Source: Verrucomicrobiota bacterium | GTDB lineage: Bacteria; Verrucomicrobiota; Verrucomicrobiia; Verrucomicrobiales; Akkermansiaceae | Direction of reading: 5' to 3' | Assembly: GCA_030835305.1 (NCBI GenBank) | Contig: JAURPJ010000072.1 | Location: forward strand, 37,832-101,831 | DNA: 64,000 nt | In this document: positions 48,750 to 58,761 of the stretch, one piece after another | Numbering within the stretch: the stretch's first letter is position 1 | Layout: each line of letters begins with the position of its first letter | Position numbers and translations under genes: made by a program | Notes under the pieces: generated by a model | The model's database searches: none | What the model was told of the DNA's origin: nothing | Seen by the model: only the letters and a program-made list of their open reading frames with translations

Positions 48750-50713
48750 CGGGTTTTGACCTCGACCCGGCCATCGGCATGGGCCGTGATATCGAGGAGT
48801 TCACCATGATGACGAATTCCAGAGATGGTAAGTGAGGGCCAGTCGCTCGGGAGCCTGGGACTGATGGTGAAGCCGTCAGGGGTGGGCTCGAATCCCAAAA
48901 ATCCGTAGAGGATGACTTGGGACACGAGAACACTTTCCATGAATTCACGGTCTATTCCCAGTCCACCCGGAGGGCCGCCGCCTTGAAGGGTTCCCCGGCC
49001 CGGCTTGGCGTAGTAAGCGCGGTAGCCGCCTTCTTTTTGCACTTCGTCAAACCAATTCAGGATTTCCTCGAGCCGTTTCCAGGCATCGTCCGGCCCCTTC
49101 GTTTTGAGACGTGCCATGAGGTCGTGGAAAGTGAATCCGAGCACGGCTCCGCCGTCTTGAACCTGATTGCCCCAGGGAATGCTTTCGGGACCCGACCAGG
49201 CCCAGACGTAGCATTCGACATTACGTTTGGTGGTGGCGCGGGGTCCGAAACGCCATCGATAAATATCAGCTCCACTGGAAGTGTCGCCGGCGATGGTGCG
49301 TTTGCCATCGAGCCAGTCGAAAATTGAGCGGGCTTGTTCCTCCGAGGCGAGCCCATAGTGGATGGCCTCGAGATTCACGAAGGTGAAGCCATAGTCGTAG
49401 CTCGTGCCGCTGTGATCAATCCAGCCGACGAACCTGCCTGCCCTTGGATTCCAGAAGCGGTTTTGAAAATCGGCCCGGATTTCGTTGGCCAGCTTGTTCA
49501 AAGGGCCGGGTTGGAAAGTGACAAGCTCACGCGGGAGTTTCCAATCGGGATGCCGGTTGATGGCATCCTCCAGTTTGGCGAGCTTCCGGAGGGCATCGTA
49601 AAGATACATTGTTGCGATGGCATCCTGTCCTCCGAAGGGGATTAGATCCCAGTAGTTGTTACCAACGCCGAGCCCGGGGCGAAGAGTTTTTATTCCATCC
49701 GGCGAAATGACGAGACCACTTCGGCCATCGTGTCCAACCCAAGGAACGTGAACATACTTTTTCCCGCGAACAGAGAATTCCTTCAATGCAAAGCTCGCGG
49801 CTTCTCTGATGCGGTTAATGTTCTTCCCGAGAAAATCAAGATCTCGGGTCCACGCGAAGTAGTCGCAACACCCGCGGATAAAATTGGAGTTGGTGATGGG
49901 GTGGCGCGTGTCGATCGCGGTGATGATGGATTTAAAATCGATCTCCGCACCGACTTGAGCCGGGATTGTGATTCGGTAACGGGTGAGAAGCCCGGCATAC
50001 TCCGGGTGGCGGAACATCGGAAGGTTATCGTACTTCATCCCGTCCTGATCGCAGGGTGATCTGAAGGTAACGTGCCGGCCCCTTGGCCATTCTGGTTCGC
50101 CTTCAAGCAACCATTCGATCCTGGCTTGTGAAGTGGTCGGGAGCCCGCGGGCTGCCCACTCGAGCCGGGCGAAGGGAGCCACAATAGTGCCGCAACGGAA
50201 AGCCGGCGTGGTGATGGTGACGACCTCGTCCGTGCATTTCAGGCGTAGCCCGCTGCCGGGATCGATCCCGAGTTCCTTGGCCCCGCGAATGGTCCAGCCT
50301 TCGGTGGACGTGAGAGGCTTAAGCTTGAAGATCTGAATTGCCCAGACGTCGTGATGGTTCGAGAAATGGAAGCCCGCACCGGTGCTTTGTTGCCACGCGG
50401 GAAAGGGCCAGCCTTCGCTGTGCGCCACACCCCGGTGTTGCTGCATCGAGACGTATCCATCGTTTCCGATCTTTCTCTTAAGAAATGAAGCGCGGTATTG
50501 CTGCTGCTTCTTCCCCGAGACCCAGAGGGTGGATTTGGGAAGCCACGCGTCCCAGAGCGTGCAGTCCGAAAAGGCGGTCTCGTGGTGGAGTTGGTGCAGT
50601 TGATTGAGCGACGCCATCCGGCTTTCAAACCCCGGCACGGAGTATTCCGGAAAAGGCTCCGCGAAACCGCCGCGAAGAAGCGAAATCGTAGCGAGAAGGA
50701 CGATGCGCCTCAT
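48746..50713 (-). CDS. Secreted six-hairpin glycosidase-like protein
   Basis: Signal peptide; repeated W/Y-rich segments typical of (alpha/alpha)6 barrels (FNRFWNPRAGRFVGWIDH, YDYGFTFVNLEAIHYGLAS); family assignment uncertain. Confidence 0.55.
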   Translation of the reverse strand: MRRIVLLATISLLRGGFAEPFPEYSVPGFESRMASLNQLHQLHHETAFSDCTLWDAWLPKSTLWVSGKKQQQYRASFLKRKIGNDGYVSMQQHRGVAHSEGWPFPAWQQSTGAGFHFSNHHDVWAIQIFKLKPLTSTEGWTIRGAKELGIDPGSGLRLKCTDEVVTITTPAFRCGTIVAPFARLEWAARGLPTTSQARIEWLLEGEPEWPRGRHVTFRSPCDQDGMKYDNLPMFRHPEYAGLLTRYRITIPAQVGAEIDFKSIITAIDTRHPITNSNFIRGCCDYFAWTRDLDFLGKNINRIREAASFALKEFSVRGKKYVHVPWVGHDGRSGLVISPDGIKTLRPGLGVGNNYWDLIPFGGQDAIATMYLYDALRKLAKLEDAINRHPDWKLPRELVTFQPGPLNKLANEIRADFQNRFWNPRAGRFVGWIDHSGTSYDYGFTFVNLEAIHYGLASEEQARSIFDWLDGKRTIAGDTSSGADIYRWRFGPRATTKRNVECYVWAWSGPESIPWGNQVQDGGAVLGFTFHDLMARLKTKGPDDAWKRLEEILNWFDEVQKEGGYRAYYAKPGRGTLQGGGPPGGLGIDREFMESVLVSQVILYGFLGFEPTPDGFTISPRLPSDWPSLTISGIRHHGELLDITAHADGRVEVKTR

Positions 50714-50717
50714 CCCG

Positions 50718-51485
50718 CTATTTGATGGTGATCACTTCCGGCTTCCCGGGCTCGGATTTCTCAACCATCTTTGCCTCCTCTTCCTTTGTCATGAAGGTCT
50801 CATCCGTCTCGTCACCTTCCTCCAGGGAAATGATGGCCTCTTTGGCGTCATCGAGCAGCGAGGTCGACGATCCGAGGTAGATCAGACGCATGTCACGCTT
50901 TCGTTGGATCTGAAGAACGTATCCCAAACCGCGATGGCCCCGGCCTTTTTCCTTGCCATTGTTGCTTCGCTCGACTTCCTGAAAGTGGTTTTCGATGTCC
51001 TTGAAAATCGCCTTCTTGGTGTCGCCCGGTTTGATGGAAATGTCGAATACCTGACGGGAAAGCACCTTGTATTGATCGTTGTCAAAAACGGAGCGGCCGA
51101 TGAGATAGTAAACCACCTCGCTGTCTTCCAACTCCTTCTTGGGGCTGAAGTTCTTGATCTCAACCCTCATCCCAAAGGTTTGCCTGGCGGATGAGGATCC
51201 TTTGCCGCGGTCCTTGCTGAGCCCGCGGTCGAAATCCGGCGTGACTTCCAGGTCGGGGACCTTGTCGGCAATCCAAGTGGTGATGAAGGTCTGGTCGGCT
51301 TCGCCGAGTGTCTCGCGGTTGACAGGAACGACGCGGCCCCCTCTGAGTCGCAGCCAGGCATGAGTGGTATTGGCCTTGATGAGTTCCGCTTCCAGCGTCC
51401 GGTCCTGGGTATCGGTGAAAGTGCGATACTCCGCATACGCCGACGCAAGCAGGGCGTGAAAAAGAAGAAAGAGCGGGAATTTCAT
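50718..51485 (-). CDS. Secreted protein with SHD1-like N-terminus
   Basis: Signal peptide then YRTFTDTQDRTLEAELIKANTTHAWLRLRGGRVVPVNRETLGEADQTFI. Confidence 0.6.
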   Translation of the reverse strand: MKFPLFLLFHALLASAYAEYRTFTDTQDRTLEAELIKANTTHAWLRLRGGRVVPVNRETLGEADQTFITTWIADKVPDLEVTPDFDRGLSKDRGKGSSSARQTFGMRVEIKNFSPKKELEDSEVVYYLIGRSVFDNDQYKVLSRQVFDISIKPGDTKKAIFKDIENHFQEVERSNNGKEKGRGHRGLGYVLQIQRKRDMRLIYLGSSTSLLDDAKEAIISLEEGDETDETFMTKEEEAKMVEKSEPGKPEVITIK

Positions 51486-51589
51486 AGACTCAGTTAATCG
51501 GTTTCGTGATCTGATCTTTCAAGAGGGTATTCAATAACGGGGCCAATTCACGGGCTTGTGCTTTTCATCCCGCCCGGAGGGACTAGAGT

Positions 51590-52447
51590 TTGCCCGTGAC
51601 CCCTGCCGAGTTTCAAATCCTGAAGATTGTCTTTCTGACGGTCGTCGCATTGTTTTTGCTTCTGGCTCTGCCGGGTTACGCGTGGTTGCGAAAGTCCGCG
51701 CCGGAGATCGACTTAATCCCCGGGGGAAGAGTTTCAATTTCGGCGATCAAGCCTCTCGATCTCATTGTGGTTGGTCTCTATATTCTGATCTTTGCGGGAT
51801 TTCTAAAAGGGACCGAATTTAAAATGAATCATCCCGAGGAGTTGGAAATGTCTGCCGGGATGGTGATGGCGAGCTCCATCACAATGCTTCTGATCGCGGC
51901 GGTTGTTCCTGCTGTTCTTTTTTGGCGGGTCAATCTGATGGAGGTTTTTGGACTTCGTTGGTCGGATTGGAAGAACATCCTATGGATCATGCCGGCATTT
52001 GTTTTTGCCATGATGGTGATCGGTGCCTTGATGGTGGCTTCCGGTTGGCAGTCGTGGGTTCAGGATTCCCTTGGCTCAAAGCCTCAGGAAGCGGTCACTC
52101 TGGTGAGAGAGACCTCGGACATGGGGTTGTTGGTGACGATGGCGGTGGCGGCGATCGTTGTTGCGCCGATTGCCGAGGAGGTGATTTTCAGGGGCTACCT
52201 CTATCCGGTCCTGAAACGATTCACCGATCGTTGGTTTGCTTCGGTCTTTACCGGAGTGTTTTTCGGCGTGATTCACTTCAACCTTATGGCCCTGCCAATG
52301 CTGGCCTTGATGGGTGTGGTGCTTGCGGTGATTTATGAGAAATCGGGTTCGCTTTGGGTCCCGGTCGGCTGTCATGCGGCTTTCAATGCCACCTCCGTTG
52401 GTGTCATGTTACTTTCGCGGATGTACGAACTCCCCACGGCGCCATGA
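51590..52447 (+). CDS. CPBP family intramembrane glutamic endopeptidase
   Basis: APIAEEVIFRGYLYPVL (EExxxR), FFGVIHFN, GSLWVPVGCHAAFNA. Confidence 0.92.
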   Translation: MPVTPAEFQILKIVFLTVVALFLLLALPGYAWLRKSAPEIDLIPGGRVSISAIKPLDLIVVGLYILIFAGFLKGTEFKMNHPEELEMSAGMVMASSITMLLIAAVVPAVLFWRVNLMEVFGLRWSDWKNILWIMPAFVFAMMVIGALMVASGWQSWVQDSLGSKPQEAVTLVRETSDMGLLVTMAVAAIVVAPIAEEVIFRGYLYPVLKRFTDRWFASVFTGVFFGVIHFNLMALPMLALMGVVLAVIYEKSGSLWVPVGCHAAFNATSVGVMLLSRMYELPTAP

Positions 52448-53319
52448 AGTTGGTTGGCCAACTGGGTGAGGACGGCTTGATCGCGCGCGTCTGTGGAGAT
52501 TTGGCGACCTCGTCTCAGGTCGTGGTTGGGCCGGGCGACGACTGTGCGGTGGTGGGAACCGGAGAAAATTTGGTGCTCTTGAAGACTGATGCGGTAGTGG
52601 CCGGAGTGCATTTTTTACCCGACGAAAAACCAGACCGGGTTGGTTGGAAGGCGGTGGCCCGGGTCCTTAGCGACTTTGCGGCGATGGGTGGGCAGCCTGG
52701 CGAATTTCTGGTGACCTTGGCGTTGGCCCCCGAGGTTTCAGTCGATTGGGTGGACGGTCTTTATCGGGGTATGAACTCGTGCCTGGCCCGGCATGGCGGA
52801 GTCATTGTCGGTGGCGAGACGACTTCTCTTCCCTCCGGAACGCCGGCCATGATTTCAGTGGCTGGAAGGGGAATGGTAACCCGGAAAAATCTCGTCACGC
52901 GGAGCGGCGGGCGTCCGGGAGATAGCATCTATGTGACGGGCTGGCTCGGTGGGTCAATCCGCGGCAAGCACCTCGATTTTACGCCCCGACTTTGTGAGGC
53001 AGCCTGGCTGGTCGGCAACCGTCCGATCACCGCGATGATGGACTTGTCCGATGGACTGGCCAAAGATCTCCCACGCTTGGCTGCGATGAGCGGGGTGGGA
53101 TTTAAGATCGAGCGGGAAGCGCTGCCTCTTTCGAAAGGGGTGGGAATCGAGCAAGCTCTCGGTGACGGCGAGGACTACGAGCTTCTCTTCACGAGCAGTG
53201 AGGAGATTGGGGAGCGCTGGCAGGAGAGATTTCCGGACCTGGCGCTGACCAGGGTGGGGTGCCTCGTGCAAGGAACCGGGGAGGCCATCGACGGAGGTTG
53301 GGATCACTTCCGCCGATGA
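52444..53319 (+). CDS. thiL: Thiamine-monophosphate kinase
   Basis: VGPGDDCAVV, LLKTDAVVAGVHF, SDFAAMGGQPGEFLVTLAL, MMDLSDGLAKDLPRLA; ATGA overlap with upstream gene. Confidence 0.94.
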   Translation: MKLVGQLGEDGLIARVCGDLATSSQVVVGPGDDCAVVGTGENLVLLKTDAVVAGVHFLPDEKPDRVGWKAVARVLSDFAAMGGQPGEFLVTLALAPEVSVDWVDGLYRGMNSCLARHGGVIVGGETTSLPSGTPAMISVAGRGMVTRKNLVTRSGGRPGDSIYVTGWLGGSIRGKHLDFTPRLCEAAWLVGNRPITAMMDLSDGLAKDLPRLAAMSGVGFKIEREALPLSKGVGIEQALGDGEDYELLFTSSEEIGERWQERFPDLALTRVGCLVQGTGEAIDGGWDHFRR

Positions 53320-53328
53320 GAGACCCGG

Positions 53329-54327
53329 TCACTTCTTAGGCATGATGGGGGAGTTGATGTCCGCCAGGTCTGAGGGCTTGATGCCTTTGACCTCTCCGCC
53401 GAAGCTGAAGGAAGAAGGATTGTAGTCTCCGACGAAGTCGATCTTGGCGTCCGCCTTGATGTCCTTTTCGAGACCGGCGGCCCAGAAGATGCCGTTGATG
53501 ATGAGGCGGCGGTAGTTGGGATCGAGAAGGTCCTGGGAAGCTCCTTGGGTCGAGTGGAAAACACGGGCTTTTTTGCCGTCCTTGGAGGTGTAGTGGCGGG
53601 TCCAGCTGGAAGGACTTGGCTTCTTGGTCTCGTCGACCGGGGAATCCTTGGTCATGCCATTGAGGGGCTGGCTTTCAGTGAGGACGGTGAAGGTGTCATC
53701 GGGGATTCCGACATAAGCTCCGGCCATGCAAAGGGCATTGTCACCCACGCCACGGAGGATGGGATGGTCCTTCTGGTCCCTCTTCAACTGAATCTGGGTG
53801 GCTTGTTTGTGGTTGCGTCCGTAGTGGCCGACCCAGGTGTTTCCGAGCACCTGATGGCCGAAACCTTTTTCGTATTCCTTGCCTCCGTATTTGAAGTCGA
53901 ATTTCGAGTAAGTTTTACCCTTGGGAATTTTGAAGGCATGAGAGGAAGTGCGCAGGCCGACGATCGGGCCACCGCGTTCGACGTAGTCTGCGATGTGCTT
54001 CATCTGGTCATCGGGAAGGTCAAGGAAGCGGGCGAAGATGACCATGAGGTCGGCGTCCTTGAGGGCCTCGAGGCCTTTGATATTGGAAGCGCCGGCCTTG
54101 ATGTGGCCCTTTTCATCGACTCCGAAAAGCACGGTGGTTTGGAATCCGTGGTGCTGAGCGAGGATGCGGGCGAGAGCCGGACAGGTTTCCTCGGTGCGAT
54201 ACTCGTGATCCGACGCGACGAAGACGATGTGTTTTCCTTTTCCCGGACCCTCACCACCCTTGTAGGTGATTTGACCAAGAACCGGAAAAACGCTGAGAAA
54301 GAAGAGGAAAATGAATTTCATGGGCAT
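53329..54327 (-). CDS. ThuA domain-containing protein
   Basis: Signal peptide; HIVFVASDHEYRTEETCPALARILAQHHGF; ...RGGPIVGLRTSSHAF; INGIFWAAG. Confidence 0.88.
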   Translation of the reverse strand: MPMKFIFLFFLSVFPVLGQITYKGGEGPGKGKHIVFVASDHEYRTEETCPALARILAQHHGFQTTVLFGVDEKGHIKAGASNIKGLEALKDADLMVIFARFLDLPDDQMKHIADYVERGGPIVGLRTSSHAFKIPKGKTYSKFDFKYGGKEYEKGFGHQVLGNTWVGHYGRNHKQATQIQLKRDQKDHPILRGVGDNALCMAGAYVGIPDDTFTVLTESQPLNGMTKDSPVDETKKPSPSSWTRHYTSKDGKKARVFHSTQGASQDLLDPNYRRLIINGIFWAAGLEKDIKADAKIDFVGDYNPSSFSFGGEVKGIKPSDLADINSPIMPKK

Positions 54328-54585
54328 TAGTTACGGTCAGGAATCCGGGGATCTCGCAAGTGAAGTTCAATTGACTGGAGCTGGCACAGAACCACGTTCC
54401 ATTCATGGCCAAGCTTACAAAAGATGCATTTTCCACCTTTCGCAATTCAATGATAATTGTTAAGCCTTCGCAAATCTGCCTTGCTCTTGGTTGCCCCAAA
54501 GCTCCCTTCCTTCCCCATGAACTCTGTCAAAACCTGGTTTCCGTGACCCTTCCGCCCAAAGAAATTTTCTGGCAACAATTCAAAA

Positions 54586-55776
54586 ATGCCTGAGATGGTC
54601 GTGATCGGGAGCAACAGCCGTCGATTTTCGCCGGGACCTGTCATTCCGATCCTTCTTGCGTCGGCTAGAATGCTTTTACCTCTTCAGGCGGAGTCACCGG
54701 CGATTGCACCCGCTACTTGGCCACAGGAGACAGGGTGCGACCCGCAGAAGTCGGAAAGGACAATCGCCGTGGAGGTGGAGCCGATCAGGCTCCATAACGT
54801 TGACCAGATGGGTTTGCTCGTGGAGACGATCGCTTCGGTTAACAGAATCGAGCGTGGTCCGGGGCCCAACGAGCTGGTTTTCCATCGAGACGAAGGCATT
54901 GAGATCGTCGATGACAGCACTCTCGAGTTAGTGCGACGGGTGACCGAGAAAAACCGACCGGGCTTTTCGTATAGCCTAGACGGCAGCAAAAGCATTTGGC
55001 TCGACCAAAAGACCGTGGTCGTTCGTGACGAGAAAACGGGTGCGATTACAAGGATCAATGCCGGCGAAGAAGACCTCGGGAGGCCCGCGTTGAGCCCGGA
55101 CAACGAGTTTCTCGTTGTTCCCGAGATCGTCTACGACAAGAACGGTGGGGAGGGGGCGGGCAGTGTCTACCTGCGGGTCTTCGCCATCAAATCGAGGAAG
55201 CTGATTCGGAAGCTCACCATCGTCGAGGGGTCATACGGCGGCCTGACTTCGGTCTTCAGTCCGGACGGTAAGACGCTGGCCGTTGGCAATCGAAACTATC
55301 GCACCAACCTCTTCGAGACGGCCAACTGGACGTTGCGGCACGAGCTTCCCCGAAGTAGGACCCATGAGATCGCTTTCAGTCCCGACGGGACGTTGCTCGC
55401 CGCCACTTACACCGACGGGATGATCGCTCTCTGGAGCGTGAACTCGGGAGAAATTCTGAGGACAGCGGACAGCGGTTGCAGTCAGATACAGTCACTTGAT
55501 TGGAACCCCGCCGGCGATCTCCTCGCCACCTCGGGACCAAAGGGGACGAGGATCGGACGACACGCGCCGAACGAGCAGAGGCCGGGCAAATTGCAGTTAT
55601 GGGATCCGAAGAAACTCAGGCTCGTGCGGGATCTCGCTTACGTCAGTCAGTCCGGTTCCGTTCGATTCACGCGCGACGGGAAGCACCTTGTCGCCATGTT
55701 CAAAAGGGACAATCTCCTTCCCGAAACGAAGGCCACGATTTGGACGGTAAGGAAATCACTTGTTGAAGGGCTGTGA
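54586..55776 (+). CDS. WD40-repeat-like beta-propeller protein
   Basis: Repeats SVFSPDGKTLAVGN, IAFSPDGTLLAATYTDGMIALWSVNSGEI, LDWNPAGDLLATSG. Confidence 0.82.
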   Translation: MPEMVVIGSNSRRFSPGPVIPILLASARMLLPLQAESPAIAPATWPQETGCDPQKSERTIAVEVEPIRLHNVDQMGLLVETIASVNRIERGPGPNELVFHRDEGIEIVDDSTLELVRRVTEKNRPGFSYSLDGSKSIWLDQKTVVVRDEKTGAITRINAGEEDLGRPALSPDNEFLVVPEIVYDKNGGEGAGSVYLRVFAIKSRKLIRKLTIVEGSYGGLTSVFSPDGKTLAVGNRNYRTNLFETANWTLRHELPRSRTHEIAFSPDGTLLAATYTDGMIALWSVNSGEILRTADSGCSQIQSLDWNPAGDLLATSGPKGTRIGRHAPNEQRPGKLQLWDPKKLRLVRDLAYVSQSGSVRFTRDGKHLVAMFKRDNLLPETKATIWTVRKSLVEGL

Positions 55777-55901
55777 TCCGGTGACGACGAAATAGGCTCG
55801 AGGGTAATTTGTATGTCGGGCATGAATGGCACAAACTTAAGAAGTATTTCAGGGGACTTTTCCTGGTAAAATAATACGAAAAGCCGGTTCGGGTTCGGAA
55901 A

Positions 55902-56168
55902 GTGTGGCCATCGCTTGGAAAAGGGAAGAGGGGTCGACGTTGGTTTAAGATGGAAGTGCGAAGGGAGGCGATCGAAAGGAAAGGTAAAATCAGTCCGGCT
56001 CAAGCGCTGCGAAAGCGAATTAAGTCCTTTTCGACCGGAGTGGCAATTGGAAGTGAAGGGTTTGTGAAGAGAGTGGCTCCTCGTTATCAGGATGAGATGG
56101 GGCGGAAGAAGGTACCCAAATCTCATCAGGACTCGGGAGTTGGCGGATTTTATGTGATGAGGAAGTGA
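55902..56168 (+). mobile_element. REP-associated tyrosine transposase (RAYT)-like C-terminal remnant
   Basis: ISPAQALRKRIKSFSTGVAIGSEGFVKRVAPRYQDEMGRKKVPKS resembles the C-terminal block of Y1-type RAYTs; HUH catalytic part absent. Confidence 0.5.
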
Positions 56169-56428
56169 ACAGGTCAGAATAGGAGTTCGGGCTGCTGACG
56201 CAGGCCAAGAATCCCATCGGGAGTGGGTATTTCCCCTTTTTCTTTGCCAGCGATCCAAGGGAAAAATCCCACCCAGCCTGAGCCCTCAAACTTCTCCAGC
56301 GAGCTTCTCCCAATTCATCATACGCAAAACCAAGTCTTCTTCTACAGGAAGATCAAATTGCTATTTTTTGCTGTCGCAATGTCTTCGGCTCATTCAGTTT
56401 GTCGCCCTCCGAAACACCACCAAATCTC

Positions 56429-57160
56429 ATGAAAACATCACTGTTACTCACCTTACTCCTGGCGGTCCCGGCCCTCGGTGATCACCACGGGGAAGGGAAT
56501 CAGGAATCTGCCGGTCTTCCTGCCAAGTCAGATATAGCAGCGCTTGAAGAAGCCGGATTCACAGCCCTTTTCAATGGCAAGGACCTTACTGGCTGGAAAA
56601 AAGTTGGCGGTTCTGCGAGTTACGAAGTGAAGGACGGAGCGATCCGTGGCTTTGGCAGGAACATCAATGGCAATACCTTCTTGCGCACTGAGAAGGAGTA
56701 CGGCGACTTTATCTACACTTTCCAATTCAAGTTCGTGGACAAGTCCGGCAATTCGGGTTGCATGTTCCGTGCCTTTCAGAAGGATGGCAAACCTGATGGC
56801 CGTGTCACCGGTTACCAGTGCGAGCACGATAATTTTAAACATGGCAAGCGCGCCTGGACAGCCGGTATTTATGATGAGGCCCGTCGCGGATGGCTGGATC
56901 CCAACAAGAAGGCTTCCGCCGAATTGAAGGACAAGTTCACCGAGCAAGGCAATCGCCTCTTTAAGTGGGACGACTGGAATACCATTGTGATCAAGTGCAA
57001 GGGGAACCACATTGAGACCTACCTGAATGGTGAGAAGCGTGTGGACTTCACAGACACTGACGAGGAGAACACCGACCTCAAAGGCTTCTTCGCGCTTCAG
57101 GTCCACGGTGGACCTTCCGGCGATGTTCTCTGGAAAAACCTCTACCTCAAAGAACTCTAG
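56429..57160 (+). CDS. DUF1080 (3-keto-disaccharide hydrolase-like) secreted protein
   Basis: Signal peptide; FTALFNGKDLTGWKKVGGSASYEVKDGAIRG; GDFIYTFQFKFVDKSGNSGCMFR. Confidence 0.93.
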   Translation: MKTSLLLTLLLAVPALGDHHGEGNQESAGLPAKSDIAALEEAGFTALFNGKDLTGWKKVGGSASYEVKDGAIRGFGRNINGNTFLRTEKEYGDFIYTFQFKFVDKSGNSGCMFRAFQKDGKPDGRVTGYQCEHDNFKHGKRAWTAGIYDEARRGWLDPNKKASAELKDKFTEQGNRLFKWDDWNTIVIKCKGNHIETYLNGEKRVDFTDTDEENTDLKGFFALQVHGGPSGDVLWKNLYLKEL

Positions 57161-57241
57161 AATCGTTGGTTCTTCGCGTCCCGCTGCTTGCTCCGGAGAT
57201 TCGGAGTGACCAGCGAGTCTTTAGTGCTCAGACTTCTCACC

Positions 57242-58120
57242 ATGAATCGCCGCCATTTTAATCTCATGAGTTCGCTCACCCTGGTTTCCGGATCTGCTCT
57301 AAAGGGTGCCGAAGCAGAGCCGACTGAGGTTCTTTCGCTCGGTCTGCTGACCGACGTCCATTATGCGGACAAAAAGACCCGGGGTTCCCGGGCCTACCGC
57401 GACAGTCTTCAGAAGGGCAAGGAAGCAGCCGAATTCTTTAAGGAAAAGAAGCCGGCAGCCATGGTGTGTCTTGGTGATCTCATTGATGCCGCCCCCTCGG
57501 TGGAGACCGAAATTTCCTATCTCACTGCAATCTGCAAGGTTCTAGATGTCGCCGGAATTCCAAGGCATCACGTCCTCGGAAATCACTGTGTGGCGACTCT
57601 CAATAAGGAGGAATTTTTCAAGAATGCGGGATCGGCGAATAAAGAAGGTCACTACTCGTTTGATCTCAAGGGAAACCATTTTGTGGTTCTGGATGCTTGT
57701 TACAATTCAAGAATGCAGCCCTATGGCCGCAACAATTTTGTTTGGCACGACTCTAATATGACTCCAGAAGAGATTGCGTGGCTTAAAAAGGATCTTATGG
57801 AGACCAAACTTCCCACTGTGGTTTTTACCCACCAGCGTCTCGATGTGGACCGGCCCAACAAGTATGCCATTAAGCAGTCGGTTGAAGTACGAAAGATACT
57901 TGAGAATTCCGGGCGCGTGCGCGTGGTCTTTCAGGGGCATAGTCACAAAAACGAACTGGAGGAAGTGAATGGAATCTCTTACTGCACCCTGGCCGCCATG
58001 GTGGAGGGTGAGGGCGTTGAGAGTAATTCGTATTCATTATTACGATTGCTCGATGATGGCTCGATCAAGCTGGAAGGATACCGTCGCCAGAAGAACCAAA
58101 GCTTTTCCAAGAAGAGATGA
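57242..58120 (+). CDS. Calcineurin-like metallophosphoesterase
   Basis: GLLTDVHYAD, VCLGDLIDAAPS, HHVLGNHCVA, VVFQGHSHKNELEE. Confidence 0.9.
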   Translation: MNRRHFNLMSSLTLVSGSALKGAEAEPTEVLSLGLLTDVHYADKKTRGSRAYRDSLQKGKEAAEFFKEKKPAAMVCLGDLIDAAPSVETEISYLTAICKVLDVAGIPRHHVLGNHCVATLNKEEFFKNAGSANKEGHYSFDLKGNHFVVLDACYNSRMQPYGRNNFVWHDSNMTPEEIAWLKKDLMETKLPTVVFTHQRLDVDRPNKYAIKQSVEVRKILENSGRVRVVFQGHSHKNELEEVNGISYCTLAAMVEGEGVESNSYSLLRLLDDGSIKLEGYRRQKNQSFSKKR

Positions 58121-58761
58121 GAGCATTTACGATTCTTGCTCTGACCATTTCCTGTCTTCTGTCCGCTCCGGAGAAATGGGAGAAGGATATTGCGAAGTTT
58201 GAAGCAGCCGCGAAGGCAAAGCCCTGGCCAAAGGGTGGTCTTCTCTTCGTGGGCTCATCGAGTATCCGAATGCGGGACTTGAAGAAATATTTTGCGGATC
58301 GCGCGACCCTTAACCATGGATTCGGCGGATCGGAACTGGAGGATTCCCTTCATTTTGCGGATCGCATCATCATTCCCCACGCTCCCAGGATTGTTTTTCT
58401 TTACGCCGGTGACAATGACATCAACAAGGGAAAGACCGCCGAGAGAGTGGTGGAGGATTATCGTGATTTCGTGAAAAAGCTTCACGGATCTCTTCCGAAA
58501 ACCCGAATCGTTTTTTTGCCGATCAAGCCAAGCCTATCCCGCTGGGAAAAGTGGCCGGAGATGGAGAAAGCCAACCTCACCATTCAGGCTATTTCTGCGA
58601 ACGATCCGTTGCTTGACTACCTGGATACATCTACTCCTATGTTGGGAGCGAACGGAAAGCCAATGCCCGATCTCTTTAAGAAAGACGGTCTTCATCTAAA
58701 CGACAAAGGCTATCTGATCTGGACCAAGGTGGTAAAGAAATGGCTCAAGGCGATTGAGTGA
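58117..58761 (+). CDS. SGNH/GDSL hydrolase
   Basis: LLFVGSSSIRM, LYAGDNDINKGKT, DGLHLNDKGYLIW. Confidence 0.88.
   Translation: MRAFTILALTISCLLSAPEKWEKDIAKFEAAAKAKPWPKGGLLFVGSSSIRMRDLKKYFADRATLNHGFGGSELEDSLHFADRIIIPHAPRIVFLYAGDNDINKGKTAERVVEDYRDFVKKLHGSLPKTRIVFLPIKPSLSRWEKWPEMEKANLTIQAISANDPLLDYLDTSTPMLGANGKPMPDLFKKDGLHLNDKGYLIWTKVVKKWLKAIE

Noticed and set aside
53545-54330. 261-aa plus-strand ORF
   Set aside because: Antisense to the ThuA protein; a shadow ORF
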